Positions 1 to 8,139 of a DNA stretch of 64,000 nt are shown here, piece after piece. The stretch is from Deltaproteobacteria bacterium (GTDB lineage Bacteria > Desulfobacterota > Binatia > Binatales > Binataceae). Numbering within the stretch: position 1 is the first letter of the stretch; every line of letters begins with the position of its first letter. The stretch spans positions 28,490-92,489 of the forward strand of contig JAJXYF010000022.1 in assembly GCA_021780755.1 (NCBI GenBank), given 5' to 3'. The notes below the pieces were generated by a model. The model made no database searches and was not told the DNA's origin. It saw nothing but the letters and a program-made list of their open reading frames with translations. The translations under genes were made by a program, and so were the position numbers.

Positions 1-1
1 G

Positions 2-310
2 GCCAAAAAAGGCCCGTATGGCGGGATAACCGCGCCACCGTCGTTCGCGGTGACGTTTCGTAACGGGCAGCATTTCTTCCAGCACGTGCCGCGCTACGGC
101 AAGCAAGGCTTCGACGCCGGCAAGGACGTCGAATTCGTTGGGCCGATCCGGCCGGGCGACGCGATTTCGCTCAGTTCGCACGTCAAGGAGATCTACGAGA
201 AGACCGGACGCACCGGCTCGATGGTCTTCGTAATCGTGCGCAGCACATTGACCAACCAGAACGGCGAGGTCGTCGCCCATGTTGACCATAAATTCATGAA
301 CCGGACCTGA
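2..310 (+). CDS. MaoC-like (FAS1-type) dehydratase N-terminal domain protein, 5' truncated by window edge
   Basis: The reading frame is open from the first bases of the window, so the N-terminus lies upstream. The visible 102 residues begin near GGITAPPSF and run through GFDAGKDVEF and GPIRPGDAIS, the pattern of the hotdog-fold MaoC_dehydrat_N/FAS1-like dehydratase family, which hydrates or dehydrates enoyl/3-hydroxyacyl thioesters. Stop at 308-310 lies 9 bases before the next start, which encodes a second hotdog protein. The pair probably forms a two-subunit hydratase, one chain supplying each hotdog half. The substrate is not readable from sequence. Confidence 0.75.
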   Translation, partial: AKKGPYGGITAPPSFAVTFRNGQHFFQHVPRYGKQGFDAGKDVEFVGPIRPGDAISLSSHVKEIYEKTGRTGSMVFVIVRSTLTNQNGEVVAHVDHKFMNRT

Positions 311-319
311 GCGCGAGCC

Positions 320-751
320 ATGGCAGAAAATAAAAGCGACCTGACCTTCGAAAGTGTAAAAATCGGCGATCCGCTTGGCCCGAGCGAATTTCATCTGAGC
401 AAGGACCAGGTGCGCGCCTACGCCAGGACCACCGGTATGTGGGTGCCGCGGTTCACCGACGATGAGGCGGCGCGCAAGGAAGGGCTACCCGGCATGATCA
501 CGCCGGGCAATATGAGCCTCGCGATCCTGAGCAAACTGGTGACCGACTGGATTGGGGCGAGCGGCGCGCAACTGACGCGGATGGGCACGACCTATCGCCA
601 GCCGGTGCTGCCCGATCATGCGATCACGCTACAAGGTTTCGTCACCGACAAGAACGAAAGCAATCATACGGCGGAGATGGATATCTGGCTCGAGAACGAG
701 GACGGCGAGCGCCTCGTCATCGGCACGGCGACGGTGCATTTCCCACGCTAA
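320..751 (+). CDS. MaoC family dehydratase, single hotdog domain
   Basis: A 143-residue protein of the length of one hotdog domain. It has the MaoC-type layout: an N-terminal strand region (FESVKIGDPLGPSEF), a helix with ARTTGMW, then TPGNMSLAILSKLVTDW and C-terminal sheet strands. It directly follows the other hotdog gene, so the two are probably co-transcribed and act together on a CoA thioester, for example an enoyl-CoA in fatty acid, steroid or aromatic side-chain breakdown. The canonical hydratase Asp/His pair is not obvious in this chain and could reside in the partner subunit. Confidence 0.7.
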   Translation: MAENKSDLTFESVKIGDPLGPSEFHLSKDQVRAYARTTGMWVPRFTDDEAARKEGLPGMITPGNMSLAILSKLVTDWIGASGAQLTRMGTTYRQPVLPDHAITLQGFVTDKNESNHTAEMDIWLENEDGERLVIGTATVHFPR

Positions 752-955
752 GAGGGGCTGCCGAGCGCACGCAGAGCCGCCCCACGGCGAAGCACGGCCG
801 TCGTTCGAGTAGGCCTCTTTGTTTCACAAGCGGGACCGAATCTATGGCTCGAACCCGCCCGGGCGCGCCGCGGCGTTTCGCGGAATCGGTTCGCTGCAGT
901 GGCTTTTCCAATAGGAGATAGCGCGCCACGGAGGGGATGTCGCCGTCACAGTCGC

Positions 956-1216
956 TTAGTCGTCGTCATCATCGCCGCCGCCGAAGCCTTCGCCGCCCCA
1001 GCCGCCACCCCAGCCTCGGTCCCAGCCGCCGCCCCAATTTCCGTCGTCGGACCGATATCCCCCATAACCCCAACCATTGTTGCCGTAGCCATTACCGCCA
1101 TAATAGCCGTAACCACCGTTATAGTAAGGATTGGATGGCCCAGCGAAGCAGGCCTGCATCGAGATCATCGCGAAGCCTGCTAGCGCGGCGAGCATCAGAA
1201 GATTTATTTTCCGCAT
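956..1216 (-). CDS. small secreted Gly/Tyr-rich protein with acidic tail
   Basis: An 86-residue protein starting at the ATG at 1214-1216, preceded by GAGGTG; an in-frame ATG four codons upstream lies inside that ribosome-site region. The first 25 residues form a signal peptide (basic MRK, hydrophobic core), ending near MQACFAG. The Cys could be lipidated, although the lipobox is poor. The rest is almost only Gly, Tyr, Asn, Trp and Asp and ends in GGGDDDDD. This resembles low-complexity exported proteins of unknown role. No enzyme motif is visible. Confidence 0.6.
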   Translation of the reverse strand: MRKINLLMLAALAGFAMISMQACFAGPSNPYYNGGYGYYGGNGYGNNGWGYGGYRSDDGNWGGGWDRGWGGGWGGEGFGGGDDDDD

Positions 1217-1541
1217 TGTCACATACACCTCACGTCTATAGGGACGTGCATCAAGGATGCCATGACTGGAATGCTTGATATGAAAGGATTTTCGCGATTG
1301 GAGGGTTTTTCAGTAATCCAAATGGTGCGCAGTTATTCCAAAAGTTCAGAGTATAACCGCGCAGCGGAGGGCTGACCGTATCAGCGAAATCATCGGCAAT
1401 CCGAGCGGCGGGTAAGACCTCGATGGCCGCAGCCTTCACCGCGTCGGTAACCGCTCGCGACGAGACGGGCGGGCAGCCCGTATTCGGCGACGACCTGGGT
1501 GTCCAGCCGTCGCGCATGCAAACGCGATTCGATTGCTACAA
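1217..1541. other. intergenic stretch, no recognisable gene
   Basis: About 325 bases between the small Gly-rich gene and the desaturase gene, both on minus. Short open frames exist on both strands but none has a family pattern or a good ribosome site. It could hold the promoter of the Gly-rich gene; I see no clear -35/-10 pair. Confidence 0.5.
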
Positions 1542-2366
1542 TTATTTTTCCGGAGCGAGTAGAGACTCGGTAATGGTCTGGAGCGGGGGAAGCGATGCGG
1601 TTTTGAGTTCGGCGCGGGTGGTTCCGAGCATTTTGAGTGTCGGAAATAATGCGTGCTCGACAAAATTGCGTGCGCTGATCCCGGCGCCGGATTCGCGCAG
1701 GCGTTCCTGGTAGCGCGGGATCAGTCCCTCGCCGGGCATTTGAAAGCGCGCGACTACGAATGCGAGATCCGCGATGGTGCCGACGCGATCCGCTTCCAGT
1801 TCGATCCGCGCCATCGCGCGATAAAAGCCCGCATGGGCGGCCTCGTCGCGGCTGACGAAGGTGAAGATCGCTTCGAGCACCTTGTCGCCTTCGCGGATCG
1901 CCCGGTCTTTCTGGGCCTTGTAAGCGAGAAAGGTTGCCGCTTCCTGCAGTGCGCCATAGCAGGCCATCTGGCGGCGGGTAGTAAAGGGAAGCTTCCATTT
2001 GCTCGCAAAGACGGCGTCTTCGAACTGCGCGAACTGGCTCGCCGAGCGCATCCCCGAGCGCGTCAGGTATTCACGAAAGACCAGGCCGTGCTTGGATTCC
2101 TCGTAGCTCCAGCAGGCCTGGAACCACGCAGCCCCGAAAATTTGGCGCGAGAGCTGGACGCCGCCGCCGGTGTAGTCCGGCAGATAGAATTCTTCGGCGC
2201 AGTAGGTCTCGATACGGGTGGCCTTGAGTTCGCTGTTGAGGGCAGGGTCGAGCTTATTCCACGGTATGTCGTCAAAGATGTTCCAGCGGCGTTTGCGCTC
2301 CGCGACCTCGAAGAATTCGAGGTACGCCTGATACATCTTGTCGCGCGTCGCGGATGATTCATCCAT
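1542..2366 (-). CDS. acyl-[ACP] desaturase family protein (ferritin-like di-iron)
   Basis: A 274-residue helical protein of the fatty acid desaturase type 2 family, which introduces double bonds into acyl-ACP or acyl-CoA using a carboxylate-bridged di-iron centre. Ligand motifs are visible: E-E-S-K-H (Glu89-Glu90-His93) and D-E-A-A-H (Asp174-Glu175-His178), with candidate glutamates at 58-60 and 142 on the other two helices. The start ATG follows TGAGGTCCC. It is shorter than plant desaturases but close to actinobacterial DesA-like proteins. The neighbours give no pathway clue. A ferritin-like monooxygenase of another substrate class is the main alternative. Confidence 0.75.
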   Translation of the reverse strand: MDESSATRDKMYQAYLEFFEVAERKRRWNIFDDIPWNKLDPALNSELKATRIETYCAEEFYLPDYTGGGVQLSRQIFGAAWFQACWSYEESKHGLVFREYLTRSGMRSASQFAQFEDAVFASKWKLPFTTRRQMACYGALQEAATFLAYKAQKDRAIREGDKVLEAIFTFVSRDEAAHAGFYRAMARIELEADRVGTIADLAFVVARFQMPGEGLIPRYQERLRESGAGISARNFVEHALFPTLKMLGTTRAELKTASLPPLQTITESLLAPEK

Positions 2367-2474
2367 GCTGGAGGGACCTCAATTTGCGAACCGTGCTTGA
2401 GGAGGAATCACGACCGGGGCGCACATGAGCGCCAACGGCCGTTGGGAGTGCGAGGAAAGATTCGCTACGCGGGT

Positions 2475-2780
2475 TCAGACGCGCAGCGTCCGTCGCAGAA
2501 GTTTCCGATCGTCGTCGTCCGTCGCACCCGGATGGCGCAGACAGCTTTCGTCGAGCCAGCGGTCGGTCACAGCGTCGTCGAGGGCCAGACCGGCGTCATT
2601 AACCGCCCAGGTTCGTCGCGTGGCCGGGGTCTGTGCGAACTTGCGCCCGCAGTTACGGCATGAAAAGCCCAGCCGCGCGCCGCCCGTGCCGGCGCTGTCG
2701 AGGGTTTTGACCCTGAACTCATGGCTTTCCCACGGTGGACGCTCCGCGATTCTCGCCTGTGTGTCGCTCGAGTTATTCAA
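2475..2780 (-). CDS. small Cys-pair protein translationally coupled to RRM gene
   Basis: A 101-residue protein with one C-x2-C knuckle (FSCRNCGRKF, residues 39-48) followed by an Arg/Asp-rich tail; no second Cys pair is seen, so a full zinc ribbon is unlikely unless it dimerises. It starts at a TTG overlapping the TGA stop of the upstream RRM gene (TTGA), so its translation probably depends on reinitiation after the RRM protein. Function unknown. Its coupling to an RNA-binding protein hints at a role in RNA metabolism, which is inference only. Confidence 0.5.
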   Translation of the reverse strand: MNNSSDTQARIAERPPWESHEFRVKTLDSAGTGGARLGFSCRNCGRKFAQTPATRRTWAVNDAGLALDDAVTDRWLDESCLRHPGATDDDDRKLLRRTLRV

Positions 2781-3079
2781 TTACTTGCCGCCGGCGCCTT
2801 GCGCCGCGCCGAATGTTTTGCCCCATTTGCGACCGCCCCTCCGAGAGATCCTCGATCGATTTGGATTTTCTGACCGTTGAGCTCCGTGTTGTTGAGCAGG
2901 CTGATCGCCATCACGGCGTCTTCGGCGTCGGCCATTTCGACAAAGCCGAAACCGCGGCAGACACCCGCCTTATCACTGACCGCGAGGGCTCCACGCACCT
3001 GACCGGCGCGCGCAAACAGAGCCACCAGATCGACACTCGTGACCGATCCAGCGAGATTGCCAACGTAAACTTTGGCCAT
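2777..3079 (-). CDS. RRM-domain RNA-binding protein
   Basis: A 100-residue protein with one RNA recognition motif: RNP2 is VYVGNL at residues 4-9 and RNP1 is RGFGFVEM near residue 42. A short basic tail (KHSARRKAP) follows. It matches the bacterial single-RRM proteins (Rbp family) that bind single-stranded RNA and are often cold- or stress-linked. The preceding ~280 bases on its 5' side are gene-free and could hold a regulated leader. The stop overlaps the start of the next gene. Confidence 0.88.
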   Translation of the reverse strand: MAKVYVGNLAGSVTSVDLVALFARAGQVRGALAVSDKAGVCRGFGFVEMADAEDAVMAISLLNNTELNGQKIQIDRGSLGGAVANGAKHSARRKAPAASN

Positions 3080-3356
3080 GCGCGCCTATCCTCTCCGTCC
3101 TCTTGAAGATGTGAACAACTCACCGTCGGAGGGGAATGAAACGGATGATGAAATCCGATGGTGAGTATGTTTATCTTATCGCGCGGTCGGGAGAATGTAC
3201 AGGCGGTAGCGCTTAATCGGGCCTGGATGGGCTTATTTGGCGGGACTTTATAGAAAGCGCGAGCATCGGCTGGCGTTTTTCGGCCGGTTTGTATTCGTTG
3301 TGTGAGTGTAGGTCAGCGGTTGTGCCGATAAGTCCAAGGACGAGTGCGTTTACGTC

Positions 3357-3902
3357 CTAAAGCAGAGCACCGCGGAACGGCTCGTCGCGCGGCGGCGGAA
3401 ACTGCAGCAGGTTGATTGCCCAGCGGCGCGCCTGCTTAAGGGCATCCTCGGCGCGACCGAACAAGCGCTCACGCTGCATCACGCTCCACACGTAAACATC
3501 CACCGAGGGCTCGTCGCTGAGCGTCACATCGATCATCCAGTCCTCGAGCTGCGGCCCGCAAATCAGCAACCGCATCAGACGGCCGTGGTCGAGCACGATT
3601 CCGCGTGCCTCGCGCGGGATGCGGAATTCCTCCTTGACCCGCTTGAGCATTCGGGGCGGACAATGTTCCTCGGTCATCGGCACGTAAGCCCAGTCACCCG
3701 GCGGCGGATTGGCTTCGCGGGCGATGCGCAGATTATTGTCGGTGAGGTCGTCCTTGGCGCGGTCCTGGTCGTAATCCTTGCCGACCGCGTAAAAGCTCAT
3801 CGCGACCGGCAGCACCGGCATCTCGAGTTCCGATTTGGCCTGCTTGGGGCGCTTGACGTTGGTCTCGACCCACCATCGATTTTCGACATTCGGCTTGTTC
3901 AT
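3357..3902 (-). CDS. hypothetical protein
   Basis: A 181-residue soluble protein, start ATG at 3900-3902. It is rich in charged residues, has no signal peptide or membrane segment, and contains PPGDWAYVPMTEEHCPPRM in the centre and a mixed alpha/beta-looking C-terminal half (IDVTLSDEPSVDVYVWSV). I do not recognise the family. It lies alone between the RRM gene and the HExxH protein, all on minus but with wide gaps. Confidence 0.55.
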   Translation of the reverse strand: MNKPNVENRWWVETNVKRPKQAKSELEMPVLPVAMSFYAVGKDYDQDRAKDDLTDNNLRIAREANPPPGDWAYVPMTEEHCPPRMLKRVKEEFRIPREARGIVLDHGRLMRLLICGPQLEDWMIDVTLSDEPSVDVYVWSVMQRERLFGRAEDALKQARRWAINLLQFPPPRDEPFRGALL

Positions 3903-3913
3903 TTTTCAGTTTG

Positions 3914-3935
3914 ACGCTCGCGCTGCTCGATCGTG
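3914..3935 (+). repeat. copy of dispersed motif CGCTCGCGnTGCTCGATCGT
   Basis: CGCTCGCGCTGCTCGATCGT lies just before the start of the 181-residue gene. Near-identical copies occur at 7352 (plus) and 27545 (minus), all outside genes, suggesting a short dispersed intergenic repeat. Confidence 0.5.
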
Positions 3936-4013
3936 CGATCATCGGTCGCATCCTCTATCATGCGCCAGTCGCTGACTTTTCCATCCCCTTTTATAGGACG
4001 AAGCCCGCATCAG

Positions 4014-4553
4014 CTATCCGCGAGCGCGCCGCGCGACGCGACCGCCGCTCCGTGTGACGCGCTGGGTGCCCCGCGCGATCGTTTTACGGCGGCGTCCACG
4101 CGTACTGGTGCGACTACGATTTGTGCCGGCACTTCGTAAGGCGGACTTCCGTGTGGCGCTCTTGGTTACGGGGCGGGCGCGCCGTGGCGTGCGGCGCAAT
4201 CCACGCACCATCCGGCAGGTGAAGGTCTCCGCCTTGGTCTCGGCGTCGGTCCAGAACAGGTAATGGGCCAGCTCGTGATAGACCATCTGCACCCACATGC
4301 GCTCGGATTTGTAGATGCGTCCGCGCTTCCAGTTTTCCGGATGGACGAGGTGGATACGGCCGTCCTCGAAGGTTTTGCCGGCCGTCTTGCCCCAATCGAT
4401 ATATTCGTACCATTCGATTTGCGGCCGGCGCAGATGGTAATAGCGGCAAAAATCGGCGATCGCGCGGCGAAACGCGATCCGGCCGTGGCCGCGAAAGAAA
4501 ACCACCAGGTTCTTGTCCATTTCGCGGCGTTGATCGATGGGTGGAAGGAGCAT
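4014..4553 (-). CDS. putative HExxH metalloprotease-like protein with basic tail
   Basis: A 179-residue protein. The start at 4551-4553 has GAAG at a suitable distance; ATG at 4518-4520 is an alternative. A zincin signature H-E-L-A-H sits at about residues 93-97 with a Glu 12 residues later (DAETKAETF), suggesting a zinc-binding site like SprT/WLM-type or minimal gluzincin proteins. The last ~65 residues are extremely Arg/Lys/Thr-rich (RRRKTIARGTQR), possibly nucleic-acid binding or disordered. No signal peptide, so probably cytoplasmic. Enzymatic activity is unproven. Confidence 0.5.
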   Translation of the reverse strand: MLLPPIDQRREMDKNLVVFFRGHGRIAFRRAIADFCRYYHLRRPQIEWYEYIDWGKTAGKTFEDGRIHLVHPENWKRGRIYKSERMWVQMVYHELAHYLFWTDAETKAETFTCRMVRGLRRTPRRARPVTKSATRKSALRSAGTNRSRTSTRGRRRKTIARGTQRVTRSGGRVARRARG

Positions 4554-4863
4554 TCGCACTTCAGCAGGCCTCCGGGGGTAGTGACCCGATGATGATAGGA
4601 AGCGATTGCTAATGCAGTCAATCGAGGTGCGAAAAAGCGCTCGATTGACCACTCTAATCGTCGATCTTCGAGTCAATTAAAGTGCGTTGACCCGTTTTGT
4701 GGTGTATAGAATATCGCAAACGCTAAAATTGTTGACTAAGCTGCTTCCCAAGTGATTGTGCTTGCGGATGCGGTGTGTAGGAAAGAAGCCACCTCAGCGC
4801 CCGACCGCTTATGCAGGCGCTCGATGATCCAAATTTCGCGGGGCCGGTGCGAAGCGGACGCGA
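4554..4863. other. intergenic, AT-richer stretch without gene
   Basis: About 310 bases between two minus-strand genes. The part from 4600 to 4750 is distinctly AT-richer than its surroundings and likely includes the promoter of the HExxH gene. No gene is recognisable. Confidence 0.4.
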
Positions 4864-5313
4864 TCAGGAACCGACGGCAAGGCGGGCGTGGCGACGGCGC
4901 CGTACGCGATTCGCGGTCATGTGCTGAGCGCGACTCGATTCCTTGAGCCGCAGGCGGCCGGCGCCCAGGTGATCGGTCGCCCCGTGGCCCATCGCGAGGC
5001 TGGCGAGACGTTCGCGCAGCACTGCGGAATCGATGCTGAGGGCGTCGCACACGCTGTCAAAGGAAAACGGATAATTGGTGCCCTTGGTGATGACCCATTG
5101 GGCGGCTTCGGCGAAGGCACGGCGCTTGCGGGCGCTGCCCATCCGGTTCCATCCCTGGAGGATATTGATGGCGTCAACGAGGACCGCCAGCATCAAGCGT
5201 TGTTCGCTGCACAGACCGCCACCACCCATCGCGCCGAAGAACTGACTCGGCAGGATTACGTCCGTCAGGCCCAGAGAATCCGATCCTTCAATCATCCGTT
5301 CCGCATGCTGCAT
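4864..5313 (-). CDS. hypothetical protein with HTH-like C-terminal half
   Basis: A 149-residue protein. I choose the ATG at 5311-5313 because GAGGAG precedes it; a GTG start 13 codons upstream is possible. The centre reads PSQFFGAMGGGG then LMLAVLVDAINILQ, followed by FSFDSVCDALSIDSAVLRERL (read as two overlapping pieces), which looks like a helix-turn-helix. Proteins of this layout are found as small uncharacterised cytoplasmic proteins in deltaproteobacteria-like genomes; I know of no function. A DNA-binding role is inference. Confidence 0.5.
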   Translation of the reverse strand: MQHAERMIEGSDSLGLTDVILPSQFFGAMGGGGLCSEQRLMLAVLVDAINILQGWNRMGSARKRRAFAEAAQWVITKGTNYPFSFDSVCDALSIDSAVLRERLASLAMGHGATDHLGAGRLRLKESSRAQHMTANRVRRRRHARLAVGS

Positions 5314-5690
5314 TGGCTTGCGCTCCTCTTTATTGGAGGACTGCTTGGGCACCGGTCAGGCCGTCATCGTCCCCTTGCAGCCAATCCCCCCCGATTACGG
5401 TGTGCGGTCACAATGTGTCATCTTAAGACATTTATAACAGTAGGTAAACATCAAAACAAGTGTGTAAACACTGAATTATAGGTAGTTTTTCGTTGTGCAA
5501 TAATGTGACAAAACCGAGAACAGCAGGCATCATAGGGAACGTGAAGAGCGAAGATTGCGCAGCAAATTCGAGGCTAGAATCATCGAGAATCGAACAGGCA
5601 GAGGTCACGCGGCGGCGGTTTTTGAGGCCCCGTGATGGCCGCGAAGGGCGCTTCTGTTATAATTCGGACACGTTTGCGGAGGATTGCGAG
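5314..5690. promoter_or_regulatory. divergent AT-rich intergenic region with short inverted repeats
   Basis: About 377 bases between the divergent HTH-like gene and the AhpD-like gene. The core from 5400 to 5520 is AT-rich for this genome and holds small dyads, such as GTGT-AA-ACAC near 5461-5470 and TGTC/GACA arms near 5417-5432. It probably carries both promoters; no factor can be assigned. Confidence 0.4.
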
Positions 5691-6041
5691 ATGGCCGAAT
5701 TATTTGCCCGGGACACAATCAAGAGCCTGCGCAAGCTGCGGTTGCTCAAGCCTGACCTGTTCAATAGCTTCATGGATTTCGACCAGGCGGTGTTCAAGGA
5801 CGGAGCGTTGCCGGCCAAGACCAAGGAACTGATGGCGGTGACGGCGGCGCATGTCACGCAATGCGGCTGGTGTATCGAAGATCACGTAAAGCGGGCGAAG
5901 AAGCTGGGCTCAAGCGATGAAGAAATCGCGGAGGCTACGTTCGTGGCGATGGCGCTGCGGGCGGGCGGGGCGTTCGCGCATTCGTGCGTCGCGATGGCGG
6001 TGACGGAGCAGGTCAACGCGTCGGCGGAACGCAAAGGCTGA
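5691..6041 (+). CDS. carboxymuconolactone decarboxylase / AhpD-like protein
   Basis: A 116-residue all-helical protein of the CMD family. The AhpD-type redox motif C-G-W-C at residues 56-59 is followed by [12 protein letters not shown], the usual continuation with the catalytic His. The start at 5691 is set by GGAGG about ten bases upstream; the longer frame from 5493 is not family-like. Members act as alkylhydroperoxidases or related thiol redox proteins. It lies 34 bases before ispG and may be co-transcribed with it, with no obvious functional link. Confidence 0.8.
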   Translation: MAELFARDTIKSLRKLRLLKPDLFNSFMDFDQAVFKDGALPAKTKELMAVTAAHVTQCGWCIEDHVKRAKKLGSSDEEIAEATFVAMALRAGGAFAHSCVAMAVTEQVNASAERKG

Positions 6042-6075
6042 GCGGTGTGGCCGGCGGACTCGGCGATCGAAAAAG

Positions 6076-7230
6076 ATGATGGAGCAGATGGAACAATCCA
6101 AACGCAAGACCCGGCGGATTCGAATCGGTGGCGTGGAAGTGGGCGGGGACGCGCCGATCGTAGTGCAGTCGATGTGCGCGACGCGCACGATGGACGTTGA
6201 TAAGACGGTCGCACAGGCCCATCAGTTGGCGCGGGCGGGCGCGGGAATTGTGCGGATCGCGCTGGACAACGAGAAAGAGGTACCGGCGCTGAAGGAGATT
6301 CGCGCGCAGACGCCGGGAATCACGCTGTCGGTCGATCTGCAGGAGAACTATCGCATCGCGGGCAAGGTCGCGCCGCACGTTGACAAGATTCGCTACAACC
6401 CGGGCCATCTACATCATATCGAGAAGGCCAGGACGATACCGCAGAAGGTCAAGGGGTTGGTCGAAATCGCGCGCGACAACGATATCGCGATCCGGATCGG
6501 GGTCAACTGCGGATCGGTCGCGCCGACGTTCCTCGAGAAATATCCGGGCGATCAGTTAAGCGCGATCGTGGAATCGGCCGCCTACCATTGCGAATTGATG
6601 GAGGAGTTCGGCTTCGAGCGCTTCGTGGTCTCGCTGAAGGATTCCGATCCGGCGAAAGTAATGGACGCGAACCGGCGGTTTACCGCGCGGCGACCCGACG
6701 TGCCGCTCCATCTGGGCGTGACCGAGGCGGGGCTGCCCCCCGACGGGATCATCAAGACGCGGATCGCGTTCGAGAAACTGCTCGCGCAATCGATCGGCGA
6801 CACGATCCGGGTGTCGCTCACCCTGCCCAACGATCGCAAGCACGAGGAAGTGACGGTCGGCCACGCGATTATCGAGGACGTGAAGGCGGGCCGCTTCATC
6901 TCGGTGCCGGACTTCGGTACGGGGATGAATATCATCTCATGTCCGTCGTGCTCGCGCGTCGAGAACGAGAAGTTCGTCGAGTTGGCGCAGTATGTGAAAG
7001 AGGTTACCGGCTACGCCAAGCAATACAAGATCACGATCGCGGTGATGGGCTGCCGGGTGAACGGGCCGGGCGAGACCGACGACGCGGACCTGGGGCTGTG
7101 GTGCGGGCCGACGACGGTGAATCTCAAGAAGAAGAACCGCAAGATCGGCAACTTCAAATACGACGAGGTGCTGCCGCGCCTGCGCGTCGAGGTCGATCGG
7201 CTGATCGCGGAACGCACGGGCGCTAATTAG
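6076..7230 (+). CDS. ispG: 4-hydroxy-3-methylbut-2-en-1-yl diphosphate synthase (IspG/GcpE)
   Basis: A 384-residue enzyme of the MEP isoprenoid pathway converting MEcPP to HMBPP with a [4Fe-4S] cluster. The family N-terminus ([18 protein letters not shown]) and TIM-barrel segment (RIGVNCGSV) are plain. Cluster ligands are Cys289 and Cys292 (CPSCSR), Cys326 (CRVNGPGE) and Glu333. The length fits the two-domain bacterial form. Three nearby ATGs (6076, 6079, 6088) make the exact start uncertain. A repeat with a perfect palindrome follows the stop and may end transcription. Confidence 0.97.
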   Translation: MMEQMEQSKRKTRRIRIGGVEVGGDAPIVVQSMCATRTMDVDKTVAQAHQLARAGAGIVRIALDNEKEVPALKEIRAQTPGITLSVDLQENYRIAGKVAPHVDKIRYNPGHLHHIEKARTIPQKVKGLVEIARDNDIAIRIGVNCGSVAPTFLEKYPGDQLSAIVESAAYHCELMEEFGFERFVVSLKDSDPAKVMDANRRFTARRPDVPLHLGVTEAGLPPDGIIKTRIAFEKLLAQSIGDTIRVSLTLPNDRKHEEVTVGHAIIEDVKAGRFISVPDFGTGMNIISCPSCSRVENEKFVELAQYVKEVTGYAKQYKITIAVMGCRVNGPGETDDADLGLWCGPTTVNLKKKNRKIGNFKYDEVLPRLRVEVDRLIAERTGAN

Positions 7231-7233
7231 GAA

Positions 7234-7320
7234 GTTGTTGAGGAGCGCAAAACTATTACTTTTACTGAAACCTCGCGAGGTTTCAGACTTCCCATTTGGT
7301 TAAGATGCGGGCTTCGCCCT
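7234..7320 (+). repeat. dispersed intergenic repeat, copy A
   Basis: It starts GTTGTTGAGGAGCGC and contains a GTTTCAGACTTCCC block, then a GGGC-TTC-GCCC dyad. A second copy lies at 30723-30787, after the acyl-CoA dehydrogenase stop. Both follow directly on the 3' end of a plus-strand gene. A partial match (GAGGTTTCAGTTTCC) occurs at 27604. Confidence 0.6.
7265..7286. terminator. perfect 22-base palindrome after ispG
   Basis: The 11-base arm CTGAAACCTCG is followed at once by its exact complement, 34 bases after the ispG stop. RNA from either strand could fold it. There is no T-run, so it may be a repeat-borne hairpin or RNA end-stabiliser rather than a classic intrinsic terminator. Confidence 0.45.
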
Positions 7321-7351
7321 GTTAAAACCTCATTAGGGATTTTATCGATTG

Positions 7352-7370
7352 ACGCTCGCGATGCTCGGGC
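7352..7370 (+). repeat. copy of dispersed motif CGCTCGCGnTGCTCG
   Basis: The sequence TTGACGCTCGCGATGCTCG from 7349 matches TTGACGCTCGCGCTGCTCG at 3911 at 18 of 19 positions. Confidence 0.5.
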
Positions 7371-7452
7371 TGTCGGATATGTCGGTACATCCCTGTGCCA
7401 GAATGCGCCGACAGTCAAATCCGAAACCGCGAAAGGAACTGATCAAGCGGGT

Positions 7453-7499
7453 CCACGATTCAGTCCTTGCCGCGGATCCGAATCGTGGCTAAATTTTTT
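7453..7499. terminator. hairpin with T-run at the 3' end of the transaldolase gene
   Basis: Arms CCACGATTC (7453-7461) and GAATCGTGG (7480-7488) flank an 18-base loop. On plus it is followed by a run of six T within the end of the minus-strand gene, so it can serve as a plus-strand terminator for ispG read-through. On minus it lies right after the TAG stop but lacks a T-run. Confidence 0.45.
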
Positions 7500-8139
7500 G
7501 TTTGGTTTGGTGCCAGTCGGCGAGGAATTTCTCGAGTCCGGCGTCGGTCAGCGGATGCTGCAGGATCTGCTTGATGACGTTAGGCGGCAGGGTCGCGACG
7601 TGCGCTCCCGCCTCGGCGGCATGCAGCAGATGGAGCGGCGAGCGAATCGACGCGACCAGCACCTCGGCGGGAAAATCGTAGTTCTCCATGATACGCACGA
7701 TCTGATCGATGACCAGCAGTCCGTCGTGGCCGATATCGTCGAGCCGGCCGACGAACGGCGATAGAAACGCGGCGCCGCATTTGGCCGCCGCCAACGCCTG
7801 CAACGGGCTGAAAATCAGCGTGACGTTGACACGGATGCCGCGGCTCGAGAGCGCCTTGGTCGCCTTCAGGCCCTCGATCGTCATCGGGCATTTGACCACG
7901 ATATTGCGATGCAGCGCGGCGAGCTTCTGGCCCTCCTCGAGCATCAGCGGCGCCTCGGTCGCGACCACTTCGGCACTGACCGGACCGTCGATTATCTCGC
8001 AGATTTCGCGCAGGACCTCGGCGTAGGGGCGGCCGCTTTTGGCGAGCAGGCTCGGGTTGGTGGTAACGCCGTCGGCGAGGCCGAGTTCGGCGATTTCCCG
8101 AATCTCGCTGACGACCGCTGAATCGACAAAGAATTTCAT
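7489..8139 (-). CDS. fsa: transaldolase / fructose-6-phosphate aldolase family protein
   Basis: A 216-residue small transaldolase (TAL3B/FSA subfamily) that makes or cleaves sugar phosphates via a Schiff base. Lys83 in VVKCPMT is the expected Schiff-base lysine; GVTTNPSLL and [11 protein letters not shown] are family signatures. The short length separates it from the ~320-residue classical transaldolases. Whether it is a true transaldolase or an F6P aldolase cannot be decided from what I see. It is the last gene of dapL-folK-fsa, its start overlapping the folK stop as ATGA. Confidence 0.9.
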   Translation of the reverse strand: MKFFVDSAVVSEIREIAELGLADGVTTNPSLLAKSGRPYAEVLREICEIIDGPVSAEVVATEAPLMLEEGQKLAALHRNIVVKCPMTIEGLKATKALSSRGIRVNVTLIFSPLQALAAAKCGAAFLSPFVGRLDDIGHDGLLVIDQIVRIMENYDFPAEVLVASIRSPLHLLHAAEAGAHVATLPPNVIKQILQHPLTDAGLEKFLADWHQTKQKI

